Shown here: positions 52,654 through 62,945 of the stretch, piece after piece
Layout: the number at the start of each line of letters is the position of its first letter
Numbering within the stretch: position 1 is the stretch's first letter
Source: an uncultured Prevotellaceae bacterium
GTDB taxonomy: Bacteria; Bacteroidota; Bacteroidia; Bacteroidales; Bacteroidaceae
NCBI GenBank assembly: GCA_900315565.1
Contig: OMZS01000016.1
Coordinates: 1 to 64,000 of the forward strand
DNA length: 64,000 nucleotides
Reading direction: 5' to 3'
Translations under genes and position numbers: made by a program
Notes under the pieces: generated by a model
The model's database searches: none
What the model was told of the DNA's origin: nothing
The model's input: only the letters and a program-made list of their open reading frames with translations

Positions 52654-54669
52654 ATGAAAAATCCCGATAACATCAATACGCCTCCCGACGGTCTGCTCGT
52701 TTCTGTTGTCACTCCCGTCTATAATGCCGCGCCTTTTCTGCGCGCTGCCTTTGACTGTCTCCGGCGGCAGACACTTCAGGCCTGGGAATGGGTGGTGGTA
52801 GATGACGGCAGCACCGACGGTTCTTCTGAGCTGCTCAGCCAATTCAGCCAGTCAGACCCGCGAATACGGCTTTTCTGTCAGCCAGGCTACGGCAATGCCA
52901 AATACGCACGCGACCATGCCATCGCCGAGTCGCGAGCACCCTTTGTGGTTTGCCTTGATGCCGACGACAAAATCGACGACAACTATCTGGAAACCCTGCT
53001 CCGGCGCCAGCAACAAACAGACGCATCGATTGTTTATCCTCAATTGTTGTTCACTGATAGCCCGTCGGGCAACATCACCACCACGCTGCCCGAAGCAGGC
53101 TTCGACATTTCGAAGGTGTATGAGGGCCGTCAGCTCATAGCCTTTACCGTTCCCGACTGGCGCATCGGCTGCAATGGCGGCCTGTATCGGCGCGAGGTGT
53201 TCAGCCGTCTGAGTTACCCCAAGCGCACCGAGCCCGTGTGGATGAATTCCGACGAGATAGACGAGCGCTACTACCTGCTCGCCGCCCAGCGAGTGGCTTT
53301 TGCCCGCACAAACTATTATTACACAATTCACGGCCAGTCGGTAACCAAAAAGTTTTCGCCCAAGTTGTTCGAAACCCTTCAAACCGACTTACAGCTTCTC
53401 GACCTCACAGAACAGGCCTTCGGGCGCGACAGCGAAGAGTTCAGGGGTGCCCATCGCATTGCTTTCAACGACTGGCGACTCAAGCAGAAACAGCTGTTGC
53501 AGCACAACGAACAGCTGGAAAGTGCCGAGCCCCTGGTGTGGCAATTCCTGCAGCAACTTTTCGTGAGGCTCGACCCCCGTCAGCTGACCCTCAAAGAAAG
53601 GGCTCTCTATCTCAACTTGTTCGATTTCCGCGCCCTCATGTTTCTGCGTGGCATGCTGGTTTCGCCTGCCTACATCGTCGGGAAAATGGTGCAACGCCTT
53701 TTCCCCCGCCTTTATTATCAGCATTTCTTGCGCCCCAGTCAGGCCCGGCATCAGGTAGCCATTCTTTCTGAGGCTTACAAACAGGCTCCCTCGGTGGATG
53801 ATTATCGGCCCTGCGTGGTTTGTCTTTTCGAAGGATTCCATTCTGGCGGCGGGCTGGTAGATAGGTTGCGCGGTATCGTCAGCGTGTGGCAGGTGTGCAA
53901 GCAGTGTGGCGTTGAGTTCAAGGTGCATTTCGTTCATCCTTTCCGTCTCGACGACTATTTAGTGCCCAACGCTTACGACTGGCGTATCGGCGAACAAGAG
54001 ATTATCCATGCCCTGGCCAACACCGAAATCATTGTGGCCGACACCCTGACCGATGAACCATGGGAACGCCAATGGCTTTTCAAGCAATTGAGTAGCAAAA
54101 TACCGAAACGTGCTCATTTACAACGCCATTTATATACTAACGCCGCTTTCTGTTACGATGCCGATTTTCGGGGTTTGTTCGAAGAACTGTTTCAGTTGGA
54201 GACACGCTTGGCCGCGGCTGTCGATGCCGTTCAGCGGCAGATCGGGGGCGACTACATCACTGTTTCGGGGCGCTTCGGAAACCTGCTCGACGACTTCAAC
54301 GAGCAGAACTATGGGCTGCCTCTTCCGCCCGCCGAACGCCAGCAGCTGATTGCCGAATGCGAGCAGCAGACTCTGGCGCTGCATCAGCAGCATCCCGAAT
54401 GCAAGGTGGTGGTCTGCTCCGACAGCGTTACCTTTGCCAGCAGCATGAGCCGTTATGACTTTGTCTTTGTGGTGCCCGGCAACGTCACCCACATCGACAA
54501 CGACCGTCAGCAGTCGCGAGACTATTACCAGAAAACGTTTGTCGATTTCTTTATCATTGCCCGTGCCCGCGAAAGCTATTTGCTGCGCAGCCGTGGCATG
54601 CTCTTCAGCGGGTTCCCCTATGCTGCTGCCCTGCTTGGCAGTCGCCAGCTCAAGGTCATCGATTTCTAA
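52654..54669 (+). CDS. Bifunctional glycosyltransferase: GT2 domain fused to a fucosyltransferase-like GT-B domain
   Basis: A 671-residue protein. Residues about 10-250 are a GT2 enzyme (VSVVTPVYNAAPFLRAAFDCL, WVVVDDGSTDGSSELL, YGNAKYARDHAIAESRAPFVVCLDADDKIDD, acceptor region SDEIDERYYLLA). A helical middle (about 250-385) leads to a C-terminal domain (about 388-671) starting CVVCLFEGFHSGGGLVDRLRGIVSVWQVCKQCGVEF and ending with ARESYLLRSRGMLFSGFPYAAALLG. The Gly-rich SGGGLVDRLRGIVS motif at the start of a GT-B fold recalls fucosyltransferase/NodZ-type enzymes. Two successive sugars might be added by one protein. Both substrates are unknown. The 21-bp repeat locus follows directly. Confidence 0.8.
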   Translation: MKNPDNINTPPDGLLVSVVTPVYNAAPFLRAAFDCLRRQTLQAWEWVVVDDGSTDGSSELLSQFSQSDPRIRLFCQPGYGNAKYARDHAIAESRAPFVVCLDADDKIDDNYLETLLRRQQQTDASIVYPQLLFTDSPSGNITTTLPEAGFDISKVYEGRQLIAFTVPDWRIGCNGGLYRREVFSRLSYPKRTEPVWMNSDEIDERYYLLAAQRVAFARTNYYYTIHGQSVTKKFSPKLFETLQTDLQLLDLTEQAFGRDSEEFRGAHRIAFNDWRLKQKQLLQHNEQLESAEPLVWQFLQQLFVRLDPRQLTLKERALYLNLFDFRALMFLRGMLVSPAYIVGKMVQRLFPRLYYQHFLRPSQARHQVAILSEAYKQAPSVDDYRPCVVCLFEGFHSGGGLVDRLRGIVSVWQVCKQCGVEFKVHFVHPFRLDDYLVPNAYDWRIGEQEIIHALANTEIIVADTLTDEPWERQWLFKQLSSKIPKRAHLQRHLYTNAAFCYDADFRGLFEELFQLETRLAAAVDAVQRQIGGDYITVSGRFGNLLDDFNEQNYGLPLPPAERQQLIAECEQQTLALHQQHPECKVVVCSDSVTFASSMSRYDFVFVVPGNVTHIDNDRQQSRDYYQKTFVDFFIIARARESYLLRSRGMLFSGFPYAAALLGSRQLKVIDF

Positions 54670-55056
54670 GCGGATTGTTTCGGAATTACACTGCTGCTGG
54701 CGGTTTTGCTTGTTTGGCACTGCGGCTTTTTTGTGTTTTCTCGGCAGTTGTTTTTCTGTTTCTTTTATTCCCGTTTTTATTCCTCGACGATAACTGAAAA
54801 TTCTCTAGAAAATTTCAACTTGTCGTCGTGAGTTACTTTGGCCATGTGCGGATGTGTTTTTCTATTTCACGGCACGACGGAAAAATTCTCTAGATATTTT
54901 TGGAATAACTCACGACGATAATTTCATAACTCACGGTAATAATTTCATAACTCACGGTAATAATTCCGTAACTCACGACGATAATTTCGTAACTCACGGG
55001 GTGAGTATGGTAAAATAACGGGTTGTTGTAATAAATTAGGCTTTTTCGCGTTTTAA
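54670..55056. other. Non-coding gap filled by the 21-bp repeat family
   Basis: No gene. Two CTAG palindromes and a tandem 21-bp array occupy 54785-55001. It separates the fusion glycosyltransferase from the flippase, so the two may not share a transcript. Confidence 0.65.
54785..55001. repeat. CTAG palindromes and tandem 21-bp array
   Basis: CGACGA (54785-54790) and TCGTCG (54823-54828) flank a TGAAAATT-CTCTAGA-AATTTCA palindrome, followed by GTGAGTTAC, an inverted unit. A second half-palindrome (AAATTCTCTAGATATTT) sits near 54882. Four full 21-mers starting TAACTCACG follow (54906-54926, 54927-54947, 54948-54968, 54969-54989), and a partial fifth copy starts at 54990. No spacers separate the units, so this is not a CRISPR. 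Confidence 0.88.
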
Positions 55057-55065
55057 ATGTTGAGT

Positions 55066-56544
55066 ATGGCAAAAGACAGTTACTCACATATTCTGAAATA
55101 TACAGGACTGTTTGGTGGCGTGCAAGGTTTGAACATTTTGGTGGGCCTTGTGCGCAACAAACTTGTGGCCGTTATACTGGGGCCGCAAGGCATGGGTCTG
55201 ATTTCGCTTTTCACTTCTACCATCAACTTGGTGAGCAGCTCCACAAGTCTGGGCATCGCCACGAGCGGAGTGAAAAATATTTCAGAGGCATTCGAGAAGG
55301 GCGACAAGGAACAGACGGCGCACGTCATCAGTGTGGTACGCTCGTGGGCCTTGCTAACGGCCCTGCTAGGCATGGTAGCCTGTGCGGTACTCAGTCCTTT
55401 CTTCGACCGTTTTTCTTTTAGTTGGGGCGACCACTCGCTTCACTTTCTGCTGCTTTCTCCCGTTGTCGGGCTGATGGCTGTCACGGGTGGCGAGCTGGCC
55501 GTGCTGAAGGGCACTCGCGAACTGCGTCGTCTGGCCGTCATCTCGGTGTATAATGCTCTGGCCGTGATGTTTGTGTCGGTTCCCATCTACTATTTGTTTA
55601 ACCAGCGCGGCATTGTTCCTTCGCTTGTGTTGGCAACCCTGGCACAGATGCTCATCACCATTGGCTACTCTTATCGAATGTGGCCGCCACGCTTCTCTCA
55701 CAAGCGCAAGTTTCTGGGAGAGGGACTCGGCATGGTGAAACTGGGTGTAGCCTTTGTGTTGGCTGGCATTCTGGGCAGCCTTGCCGATCTGGTAATCCGC
55801 TATTTCATGAATGTGACAGGCTCGCTCGACATGGTGGGACTTTACAATGCCGGTTTTATGATGACGATGACTTACGCCGGGCTGGTGTTCTCGTCGATGG
55901 AGACCGACTACTACCCGCGACTGTCGGCGGTGAACAAGGACCGCGCGGCCTTCACGCAGACCGTCAACCGTCAGGCAGAGGTGTCGCTGCTGCTGGTGGC
56001 GCCCCTGCTGGTGGCTTTCATGATAGGCATGCCCGTTTTGCTGCCCATGCTCTACAGCAGCCAGTTTTCCGAAGTGACCAGCATGGTGCAGATAGCCATT
56101 CTGGGCATGTTTTTTCGTGCTTTTAGCCTGCCGATGGGCTATCTGCCGCTGGCAAAAGGCGACTCGTTGTCTTTCTTGATGCTGGAGGCCATCTACGATG
56201 TGCTGATCGTGGTGTTTGTGGTTGTTGGTTTCAGCAATTGGCAATTGATGGGCGCAGGTGTGGCTTTGGCTGCTGCCATTGTCATAGAGTGGCTCTATGT
56301 GCTGCTGTTTTGCATGTGGAAATACGGCTACCGTCCCACGGCTGTCGCCTATCGCTATCTGGCTGTTCAGCTGTTGGTGGGGCTGCTGGCCTTTGCTGTC
56401 ACCCGTCTGGCCGGCGGATGGGCTTATTGGGTGATGGGGATTGCATGCTGGCTGGTGAGCCTGAGCATATCTGTTTATGTTTTGCGCAGCAAAACGAGGT
56501 TGTGGGAGAAGCTGATGAGTAAAATCAAACTGAGGCGCAAGTAG
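55066..56544 (+). CDS. Wzx-type polysaccharide flippase
   Basis: A 492-residue membrane protein with about 12-14 helices of the MOP/polysaccharide-exporter superfamily. The N-terminal segment YTGLFGGVQGLNILVGLVRNKLVAVILGPQGMGLISLF is typical of O-antigen translocases. MIGMPVLLPMLYSSQFSEV and later helices complete the fold. It would flip a lipid-linked oligosaccharide made by the neighbouring glycosyltransferases. ATGs at 55057 and 55066 are both possible; the second gives a normal MAKDSYSHIL start. C-terminus is basic (KLMSKIKLRRK). Confidence 0.88.
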   Translation: MAKDSYSHILKYTGLFGGVQGLNILVGLVRNKLVAVILGPQGMGLISLFTSTINLVSSSTSLGIATSGVKNISEAFEKGDKEQTAHVISVVRSWALLTALLGMVACAVLSPFFDRFSFSWGDHSLHFLLLSPVVGLMAVTGGELAVLKGTRELRRLAVISVYNALAVMFVSVPIYYLFNQRGIVPSLVLATLAQMLITIGYSYRMWPPRFSHKRKFLGEGLGMVKLGVAFVLAGILGSLADLVIRYFMNVTGSLDMVGLYNAGFMMTMTYAGLVFSSMETDYYPRLSAVNKDRAAFTQTVNRQAEVSLLLVAPLLVAFMIGMPVLLPMLYSSQFSEVTSMVQIAILGMFFRAFSLPMGYLPLAKGDSLSFLMLEAIYDVLIVVFVVVGFSNWQLMGAGVALAAAIVIEWLYVLLFCMWKYGYRPTAVAYRYLAVQLLVGLLAFAVTRLAGGWAYWVMGIACWLVSLSISVYVLRSKTRLWEKLMSKIKLRRK

Positions 56545-56570
56545 GTTTTTCGTATTTTTTCATTGATTTC

Positions 56571-56602
56571 TTTGCGTGTAAAATTTTATTTTTGTATTTT
56601 TG
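56571..56602 (+). promoter_or_regulatory. Bacteroidetes-type promoter of nhaD with almost no leader
   Basis: TTTG (56571-56574) and TATTTTTG (56595-56602) are 20 nt apart. The ATG at 56612 begins 9 nt after the -7 element, so the transcript would have a leader of only a few nucleotides. Confidence 0.65.
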
Positions 56603-56611
56603 CATTTGATT

Positions 56612-58018
56612 ATGGCTTTTATCATCGTCGCTATTATAATAATAGGTTATGTGGTGATGGCCACAGGCAATATCACCAATATCAACAAGTCTGCCGTTGC
56701 GATGTTCGTAGGTACGGTGGGCTGGGTGCTATACATCTGCTTTGGCACCGACTTTGTGATGAGCCAGCACCCCGGCGACTATCTGAGTTGGCTGTCGGGC
56801 ACCGTACCCAACAGCGTGGCCGTCAAGCACTTCATCGCTGAGAACATTTTCCTGCTCTATGTGGGCCGCGCAGCCGAGGTGGTGCTTTTCTTGCTGGCGA
56901 CGATGACCATAGTTGAGATTCTTGACAACAACGGCTGCTTTGATTTCATTGCCCCCATTCTTCGCACGCGGAAGAGCCGCAAGTATCTGTGGCTCATTAC
57001 GTTGGTTACGTTTGTCATTTCGGCTAACCTGGATAATATCACCACCACCACGATGATGCTTGTGGTGATGCACCAGATGGTGCCCAACCGGCGGTTGCGC
57101 ATGCTCTACGGGTGTGCCATCGTGCTGGCGGCCAACTGTGGGGGAGCGCTCACGGTGATTGGCTCGCCCGAGGGACTGGCCCTTTGGAACAACGGAGTGC
57201 TCACGGCCACCAACTACTCGATGTGGCTGCTCGTTCCGTGTCTGTTGGCGTGGGTGGTGCCTACGCTCTGGCTAAGCCGCAGTCTACCCGAGCGCATCGA
57301 TATGGAGCTGCCCGCCATGCCTTACCGTGGCGACGACACCAATCTGAACGTGTGGCAGCGAGTAATGATGCTCTTTGTAGGCATTGGCGGTCTGTGGTTT
57401 ATTCCCACGTTCCACAACATCACCAAGCTGAGCCCGTTTGTGGGAGCTCTGTGTGTGCTGTCGCTGCTGTGGATAGTAAACGAAATTGTGAACCACCGGT
57501 TGATGAATGCCGACCAAATGATACAGCGGCGCATGCCCCGCGTGCTGCAATATGGAGTCATTCAGCTGATGCTCTTTGTCATGGGCATCATGCTGGCGGT
57601 GGCCGTGATGCAGGAAATAGGCGCATGGGCATGGTTGGCCCAGTGGCTCGACCATCATGTGCGCAGCATCTGGGTGGTGGCCGTCGTGACGGGGTTTGTG
57701 AGCAGTGTGCTCGACAACTTTGCCACCTGTATGACCTTTGCCTCTATCTACGCGCTGCCCGACGGCGACACATTGCAACAAGTGAGCGACGCGGCCTACA
57801 GAAGCCAGTTCGATGTGAACGGGCTCTACTGGAAGTTGGTGGCCTACAGCTCGGCGGTGGGTGGCAACATCTTCCTCATCGGTTCGGCCAGCGGACTGGC
57901 GCTGATGAAGCTTGAGCGCATCAGGGTGGGGTGGTACATCCGCAACGTGGGTGTGCTCTCGCTTGTGAGCTGGCTGGTGGGTCTGCTGGTGCTTTGGGGG
58001 CTTTCGGTGTTGATGTAA
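56612..58018 (+). CDS. nhaD: NhaD-type Na+/H+ antiporter
   Basis: A 468-residue inner-membrane protein with about 12 helices of the ion-transporter superfamily. [60 protein letters not shown] (the conserved Asp/Thr/Asn core), [18 protein letters not shown] and [18 protein letters not shown] match NhaD. The antiporter expels Na+ in exchange for protons. The ATG at 56612 is used. A promoter lies immediately before it, giving a very short leader. Confidence 0.9.
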   Translation: MAFIIVAIIIIGYVVMATGNITNINKSAVAMFVGTVGWVLYICFGTDFVMSQHPGDYLSWLSGTVPNSVAVKHFIAENIFLLYVGRAAEVVLFLLATMTIVEILDNNGCFDFIAPILRTRKSRKYLWLITLVTFVISANLDNITTTTMMLVVMHQMVPNRRLRMLYGCAIVLAANCGGALTVIGSPEGLALWNNGVLTATNYSMWLLVPCLLAWVVPTLWLSRSLPERIDMELPAMPYRGDDTNLNVWQRVMMLFVGIGGLWFIPTFHNITKLSPFVGALCVLSLLWIVNEIVNHRLMNADQMIQRRMPRVLQYGVIQLMLFVMGIMLAVAVMQEIGAWAWLAQWLDHHVRSIWVVAVVTGFVSSVLDNFATCMTFASIYALPDGDTLQQVSDAAYRSQFDVNGLYWKLVAYSSAVGGNIFLIGSASGLALMKLERIRVGWYIRNVGVLSLVSWLVGLLVLWGLSVLM

Positions 58019-58083
58019 ACAACACAAAAGACACACAGACAAAACAAGACAACGAAAACAAACTCATAAAAAAAAGAAATACC

Positions 58084-59061
58084 ATGACAAAAATCAAGAC
58101 AATTGGCGTACTTACCTCGGGCGGTGATGCGCCGGGCATGAATGCAGCCATTCGTGCCGTGACACGTGCAGGCATTTACAATGGTTTCAGCATTAAAGGC
58201 GTTTATCGTGGATACGACGGACTCATCAAGGGCGAAGTGAAGGTTTTCACCACCGAGAATGTCAGCGGTATCATCAATAAGGGAGGAACCATTCTGAAGA
58301 CGGCCCGCTCAAAGGAATTTGCCACGCCGGAAGGCATGCAGAAAGCCTACGAAACCTGCCAGAAAGAAGAAATCGACGCTCTGGTGGTCATCGGAGGCAA
58401 CGGCTCACTGAAAGGTGCCCGCGACTTCGGCATGGAGTTCGACTTTCCCGTTATCGGGCTGCCCGGCACCATCGATAACGACCTCTACGGAACCGATTCT
58501 ACCATTGGCTACGACACCACGATGAACACCATCATGGAGTGTGTGGACCGCATACGCGACACGGCCAACTCGCACGAGCGCATCTTCTTCATCGAGGTGA
58601 TGGGGCGCGACGCAGGCTTCCTTGCACAGAACTCGGCCATTGCCAGCGGTGCCGAAGCTGCCATCATTCCAGAGGAGATGACCAACGAGGACCAACTGGC
58701 ACAATTCATGGGACGAGGCATCCGCAAATCGAAAAAGTCGTGCATCGTCATCGTGTCAGAGAGTCCCAAGTGCGGCGCTCTGTACTATGCCGACCGTGTG
58801 AAGAAGGAGTTTTCTGGGTTCGACGTTCGCGTTTCTATTCTTGGCCACTTGCAGCGCGGCGGCACACCCTCGGCCCACGACCGTATCCTGGCCAGCCGCA
58901 CAGGCGTGGGAGCCATTGAGGCCATCAAGCAGGGACAACGCAACGTGATGGTGGGCATCCGGAACAATGAAGTGGTGTATGTGCCCTTCAGCGAGGCCAT
59001 CCGCACCGACAAGCCTTTCGACAAAAAACTCATCAAGGTGCTCGACGAGCTGAGCATTTGA
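58084..59061 (+). CDS. pfkA: 6-phosphofructokinase
   Basis: A 325-residue glycolytic enzyme that phosphorylates fructose 6-phosphate. The start at 58084 begins [20 protein letters not shown]; the longer frame overlaps nhaD. Visible motifs are [12 protein letters not shown] (phosphate loop), [11 protein letters not shown], and the catalytic segment [21 protein letters not shown] (Asp131), then [11 protein letters not shown] and [19 protein letters not shown]. In the second motif, Asn106 stands where E. coli PfkA has Asp103 (GGDGS), while Gly107, linked to ATP specificity, is kept. ATP use is therefore likely but metal/nucleotide binding may differ. Length is normal. Confidence 0.92.
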   Translation: MTKIKTIGVLTSGGDAPGMNAAIRAVTRAGIYNGFSIKGVYRGYDGLIKGEVKVFTTENVSGIINKGGTILKTARSKEFATPEGMQKAYETCQKEEIDALVVIGGNGSLKGARDFGMEFDFPVIGLPGTIDNDLYGTDSTIGYDTTMNTIMECVDRIRDTANSHERIFFIEVMGRDAGFLAQNSAIASGAEAAIIPEEMTNEDQLAQFMGRGIRKSKKSCIVIVSESPKCGALYYADRVKKEFSGFDVRVSILGHLQRGGTPSAHDRILASRTGVGAIEAIKQGQRNVMVGIRNNEVVYVPFSEAIRTDKPFDKKLIKVLDELSI

Positions 59062-59143
59062 TGTTTTGTCGGCATTTCGGGCAAAAACTATTTCATTTAA
59101 GATTATTTTAACTCTTTTTGTTCACATTTTGAGCGATTTTTTA

Positions 59144-59151
59144 TATTTTTG
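59144..59151 (+). promoter_or_regulatory. Probable -7 element of the atp operon promoter
   Basis: TATTTTTG fits TAnnTTTG and lies 56 nt before atpD. A TTTG at 59117-59120 would be the -33 box with a 23-nt spacer, longer than usual. Confidence 0.45.
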
Positions 59152-59189
59152 CACAAATCTTTGAAAAACAAGTCTTAAAACACGATTAA

Positions 59190-60732
<1,543 letters not shown>

Positions 60733-60734
<2 letters not shown>

Positions 60735-60774
60735 TTGGCAATTGACAATTGATAATTAATAATTGACAATTGAC
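60733..60774. repeat. Heptamer array between atpD and atpC
   Basis: Six 7-mers (AATTGGC, AATTGAC, AATTGAT, AATTAAT, AATTGAC, AATTGAC) begin at the atpD stop codon and end 4 nt before the atpC ATG, occupying its ribosome-binding region. Confidence 0.85.
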
Positions 60775-60778
60775 GATT

Positions 60779-61024
60779 ATGCTGAAGCTGAAGATTGTAT
60801 CGCCTGAAAAGGTTGAGTTCAATGGTGAGGTACAAAGTGTATTTGTTCCTGGCACTAGCGGCAACTTTGAGATACTGGTTGACCATGCCCCCATCATTTC
60901 CTCGCTGGAAAAGGGCGTCGTAGATTATGTGAAGGCCGACGGCGAGAAAGTGAGTCTTGGCATCTCTGGTGGCTTCGTAGAAGTGCAGAAAAACAATGTG
61001 AGCGTGTGCATTGAGCTTGATTAG
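60779..61024 (+). CDS. atpC: F-type ATP synthase subunit epsilon
   Basis: An 81-residue F1 stalk subunit: MLKLKIVSPEKVEFNGEVQSV, FVPGTSGNFEILVDHAPIISSL and GISGGFVEVQKNNVSV cover the N-terminal beta sandwich. The C-terminal helical hairpin of longer epsilon subunits is missing, as in some short forms, so inhibition of ATP hydrolysis by that domain is unlikely. The ATG at 60779 directly follows the heptamer array; a TTG at 60770 would read through the end of the repeat. Confidence 0.92.
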   Translation: MLKLKIVSPEKVEFNGEVQSVFVPGTSGNFEILVDHAPIISSLEKGVVDYVKADGEKVSLGISGGFVEVQKNNVSVCIELD

Positions 61025-61047
61025 TGCACTAACAACGAACAGAAACA

Positions 61048-61446
61048 ATGGAATTAGGAAATATCGACAAACTGAGCTGGGAGTACATACGCCATCAGCT
61101 GCTGCTGACGGTGACCCTGACGTCGTTGGGGCTCATTGCCATGCGCGTGTGGTTCCTCGACAGTTTGTTGTGGCCCCTGATAGTCAGTGCTGTGTTCACC
61201 ATCGTGGTGAGCTTTGCCAGCGGGTTGGTGTGGCGTCGCGTAGCCAAGCAGTCGCCCGACAGTCTGCCCACTTTCTATACGGCCTCTTCCGGATTCCGTC
61301 TGCTGTTGGGCCTGGCTGTGATGTTTGTTTATTATCTGGTGGCCGGTCGCCCGGCAATGCTTGTGTTCGTGCTCGTGTTTATGGCGTTCTACATTGTTTC
61401 GCTAGCCCATCATTCGGCGTTCTTTGCCCGCGTGATGAATAAGTAA
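61048..61446 (+). CDS. Small membrane protein in the atp operon (AtpI-like position)
   Basis: A 132-residue, four-helix membrane protein (LLLTVTLTSLGLIAMRVWFL; LLWPLIVSAVFTIVVSFASG; LLLGLAVMFVYYLVAG; MLVFVLVFMAFYIVSLAHH). It lies between atpC and atpB, where AtpI-like assembly or Mg2+-related proteins are found in other bacteria. The sequence gives no distinct domain, so an AtpI role is inferred from position only. Confidence 0.65.
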   Translation: MELGNIDKLSWEYIRHQLLLTVTLTSLGLIAMRVWFLDSLLWPLIVSAVFTIVVSFASGLVWRRVAKQSPDSLPTFYTASSGFRLLLGLAVMFVYYLVAGRPAMLVFVLVFMAFYIVSLAHHSAFFARVMNK

Positions 61447-61475
61447 CCACCTTATTATTTATATTGTATTTAGTA

Positions 61476-62528
61476 ATGAAAAAAATTAAGAAGATAATTC
61501 TCCTGATGATGGTGGCCATGCTGCCGCTGGCTGTCCATGCCGAAGAGACAGCAGGCGAAGGCAAGGAGCTGAACATTCCCGAGATAGTGCTCGAGCATCT
61601 GGCCGATGCCTACGAGTGGCACATTGCCAGCTACAAGGGAAAGCACATCAGCATTCCGCTGCCCATCATCATACGAAGCGAGAATACAGGAAAATGGCAT
61701 TTTTGCACTGCCCATAGCCTGCCCGAAGGTTTCTTCTTCAGCCCTGAGCATCATGGCAAGATTTACGAGAAGATGGCCGACGGCAGCGTGAAGCGTCCCT
61801 GGGACCTGAGCATCACCAAAGCTGTGCTGCAGATATGGATAGTGGTGGCCGTGCTGTTGATTGTATTTCTCTCTTGTGCCCGCTGGTACAAGCGCCACGA
61901 CGAGAAGAGCGAGGCTCCCAAAGGCTTCGTGGGCATGATGGAGATGTTTGTCATGATGATTCACGACGACGTCATCAAGTCGTCGATAGGCGAGAAGCAC
62001 TACCGGACTTACGCTCCCTATCTGCTCACCGTCTTTTTCTTCATCTTCACCACCAACATCATTGGGCTTATACCCGTCTTCCCTGGTGGTGCCAACGTCA
62101 CGGGCAACATCAACATCACCTTCTTCCTGGCTTTGTGCACCATGCTGGCCATCAACGTGTTTGCCAACAAGGAGTACTGGAAGGAAATTTTCTGGCCCGA
62201 CGTGCCCCTCTTCCTCAAGGCTTATCCTGCTCCGGTGATGCCTATCATCGAGCTGTTTGGAGTGTTCACCAAGCCTTTCGCCCTGATGATTCGTCTCTTC
62301 GCCAACATGATGGCCGGCCATGCCGTGATGCTCAGCTTCACGTGTGTGATTTTCCTTGGCTGGTCCATGGGCGTAGGTTTCGGATTGGGTCTTAATGCCT
62401 TCAGCATCATCATGCTTCTGTTCATGAATCTGCTCGAATTGCTGGTGGCTTTTGTGCAGGCTTACGTGTTCACCATGCTGAGTGCCGTATTCATTGGCCT
62501 GGCCCACAAAGAGCATGGCGAGGAATAA
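61476..62528 (+). CDS. atpB: F-type ATP synthase subunit a with N-terminal extension
   Basis: A 350-residue Fo subunit. The C-terminal half has the key half-channel helices, with the conserved arginine in FTKPFALMIRLFANMMAGHAVML and a late QAYVFTMLSAVFIGLA. The N-terminus is unusual: a cleavable-looking signal peptide (MKKIKKIILLMMVAMLPLAVHA) and about 90 extra residues predicted to lie outside the membrane before the first helix at about 110. E. coli subunit a is about 270 residues. The ATG at 61476 is used; a TTG four codons upstream opens the frame. A heptamer array follows the stop codon. Confidence 0.92.
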   Translation: MKKIKKIILLMMVAMLPLAVHAEETAGEGKELNIPEIVLEHLADAYEWHIASYKGKHISIPLPIIIRSENTGKWHFCTAHSLPEGFFFSPEHHGKIYEKMADGSVKRPWDLSITKAVLQIWIVVAVLLIVFLSCARWYKRHDEKSEAPKGFVGMMEMFVMMIHDDVIKSSIGEKHYRTYAPYLLTVFFFIFTTNIIGLIPVFPGGANVTGNINITFFLALCTMLAINVFANKEYWKEIFWPDVPLFLKAYPAPVMPIIELFGVFTKPFALMIRLFANMMAGHAVMLSFTCVIFLGWSMGVGFGLGLNAFSIIMLLFMNLLELLVAFVQAYVFTMLSAVFIGLAHKEHGEE

Positions 62529-62533
62529 TGGTA

Positions 62534-62624
62534 ATTGATAATTGATAATTGATAATTGACAATTGATAATTGATAATTGACAATTGATAATTGATAATTG
62601 ACAATTGATAATTGATAATTGACA
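62534..62624. repeat. Heptamer array with 21-bp higher-order pattern between atpB and atpE
   Basis: Thirteen heptamers, ATTGATA or ATTGACA, in the order T-T-T-C followed by three exact T-T-C blocks (T = ATTGATA, C = ATTGACA). The array therefore has a 21-bp superperiod. It fills most of the atpB-atpE gap. Confidence 0.92.
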
Positions 62625-62680
62625 GTTGAAAAACAAGAATTAAATTTATAATATTAATCAAACAAAAAAATTAAAAAACT

Positions 62681-62920
62681 ATGATTACATCATTATTATT
62701 GGCCGCTGAAGGTCTGGCACAGCTGGGCTGCGGTATCGGAGCTGGTATTGCAACAATTGGTGCAGGTTTGGGTATTGGTAAGATTGGTGGCAGTGCCATG
62801 GACGCTATTGCCCGTCAGCCCGAAGCAACTGGTAAAATCCAGACAAACATGATTCTTACATCGGCATTCGTTGAGGGTTGCGCCCTCTTTGCTATTGCTG
62901 CTTGTGCATTCCTTATCTAA
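62681..62920 (+). CDS. atpE: F-type ATP synthase subunit c
   Basis: A 79-residue, two-helix ring subunit. The Gly-rich first helix GCGIGAGIATIGAGLGIGKIG and the polar loop ARQPEATGKIQ lead to the ion-binding carboxylate Glu65 in SAFVEGCALFAIAA. The surroundings (VEG, no Ser/Thr directly after the Glu) look more like a proton-type site than a Na+-type one, but this is only an impression. Confidence 0.93.
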   Translation: MITSLLLAAEGLAQLGCGIGAGIATIGAGLGIGKIGGSAMDAIARQPEATGKIQTNMILTSAFVEGCALFAIAACAFLI

Positions 62921-62945
62921 TCAGTCAACTCAGCTCGAATAGCTA

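Noticed and set aside
54906-55001. Tandem 21-bp units as a CRISPR array
   Set aside because: The units abut directly with no unique spacers and no cas genes are present.
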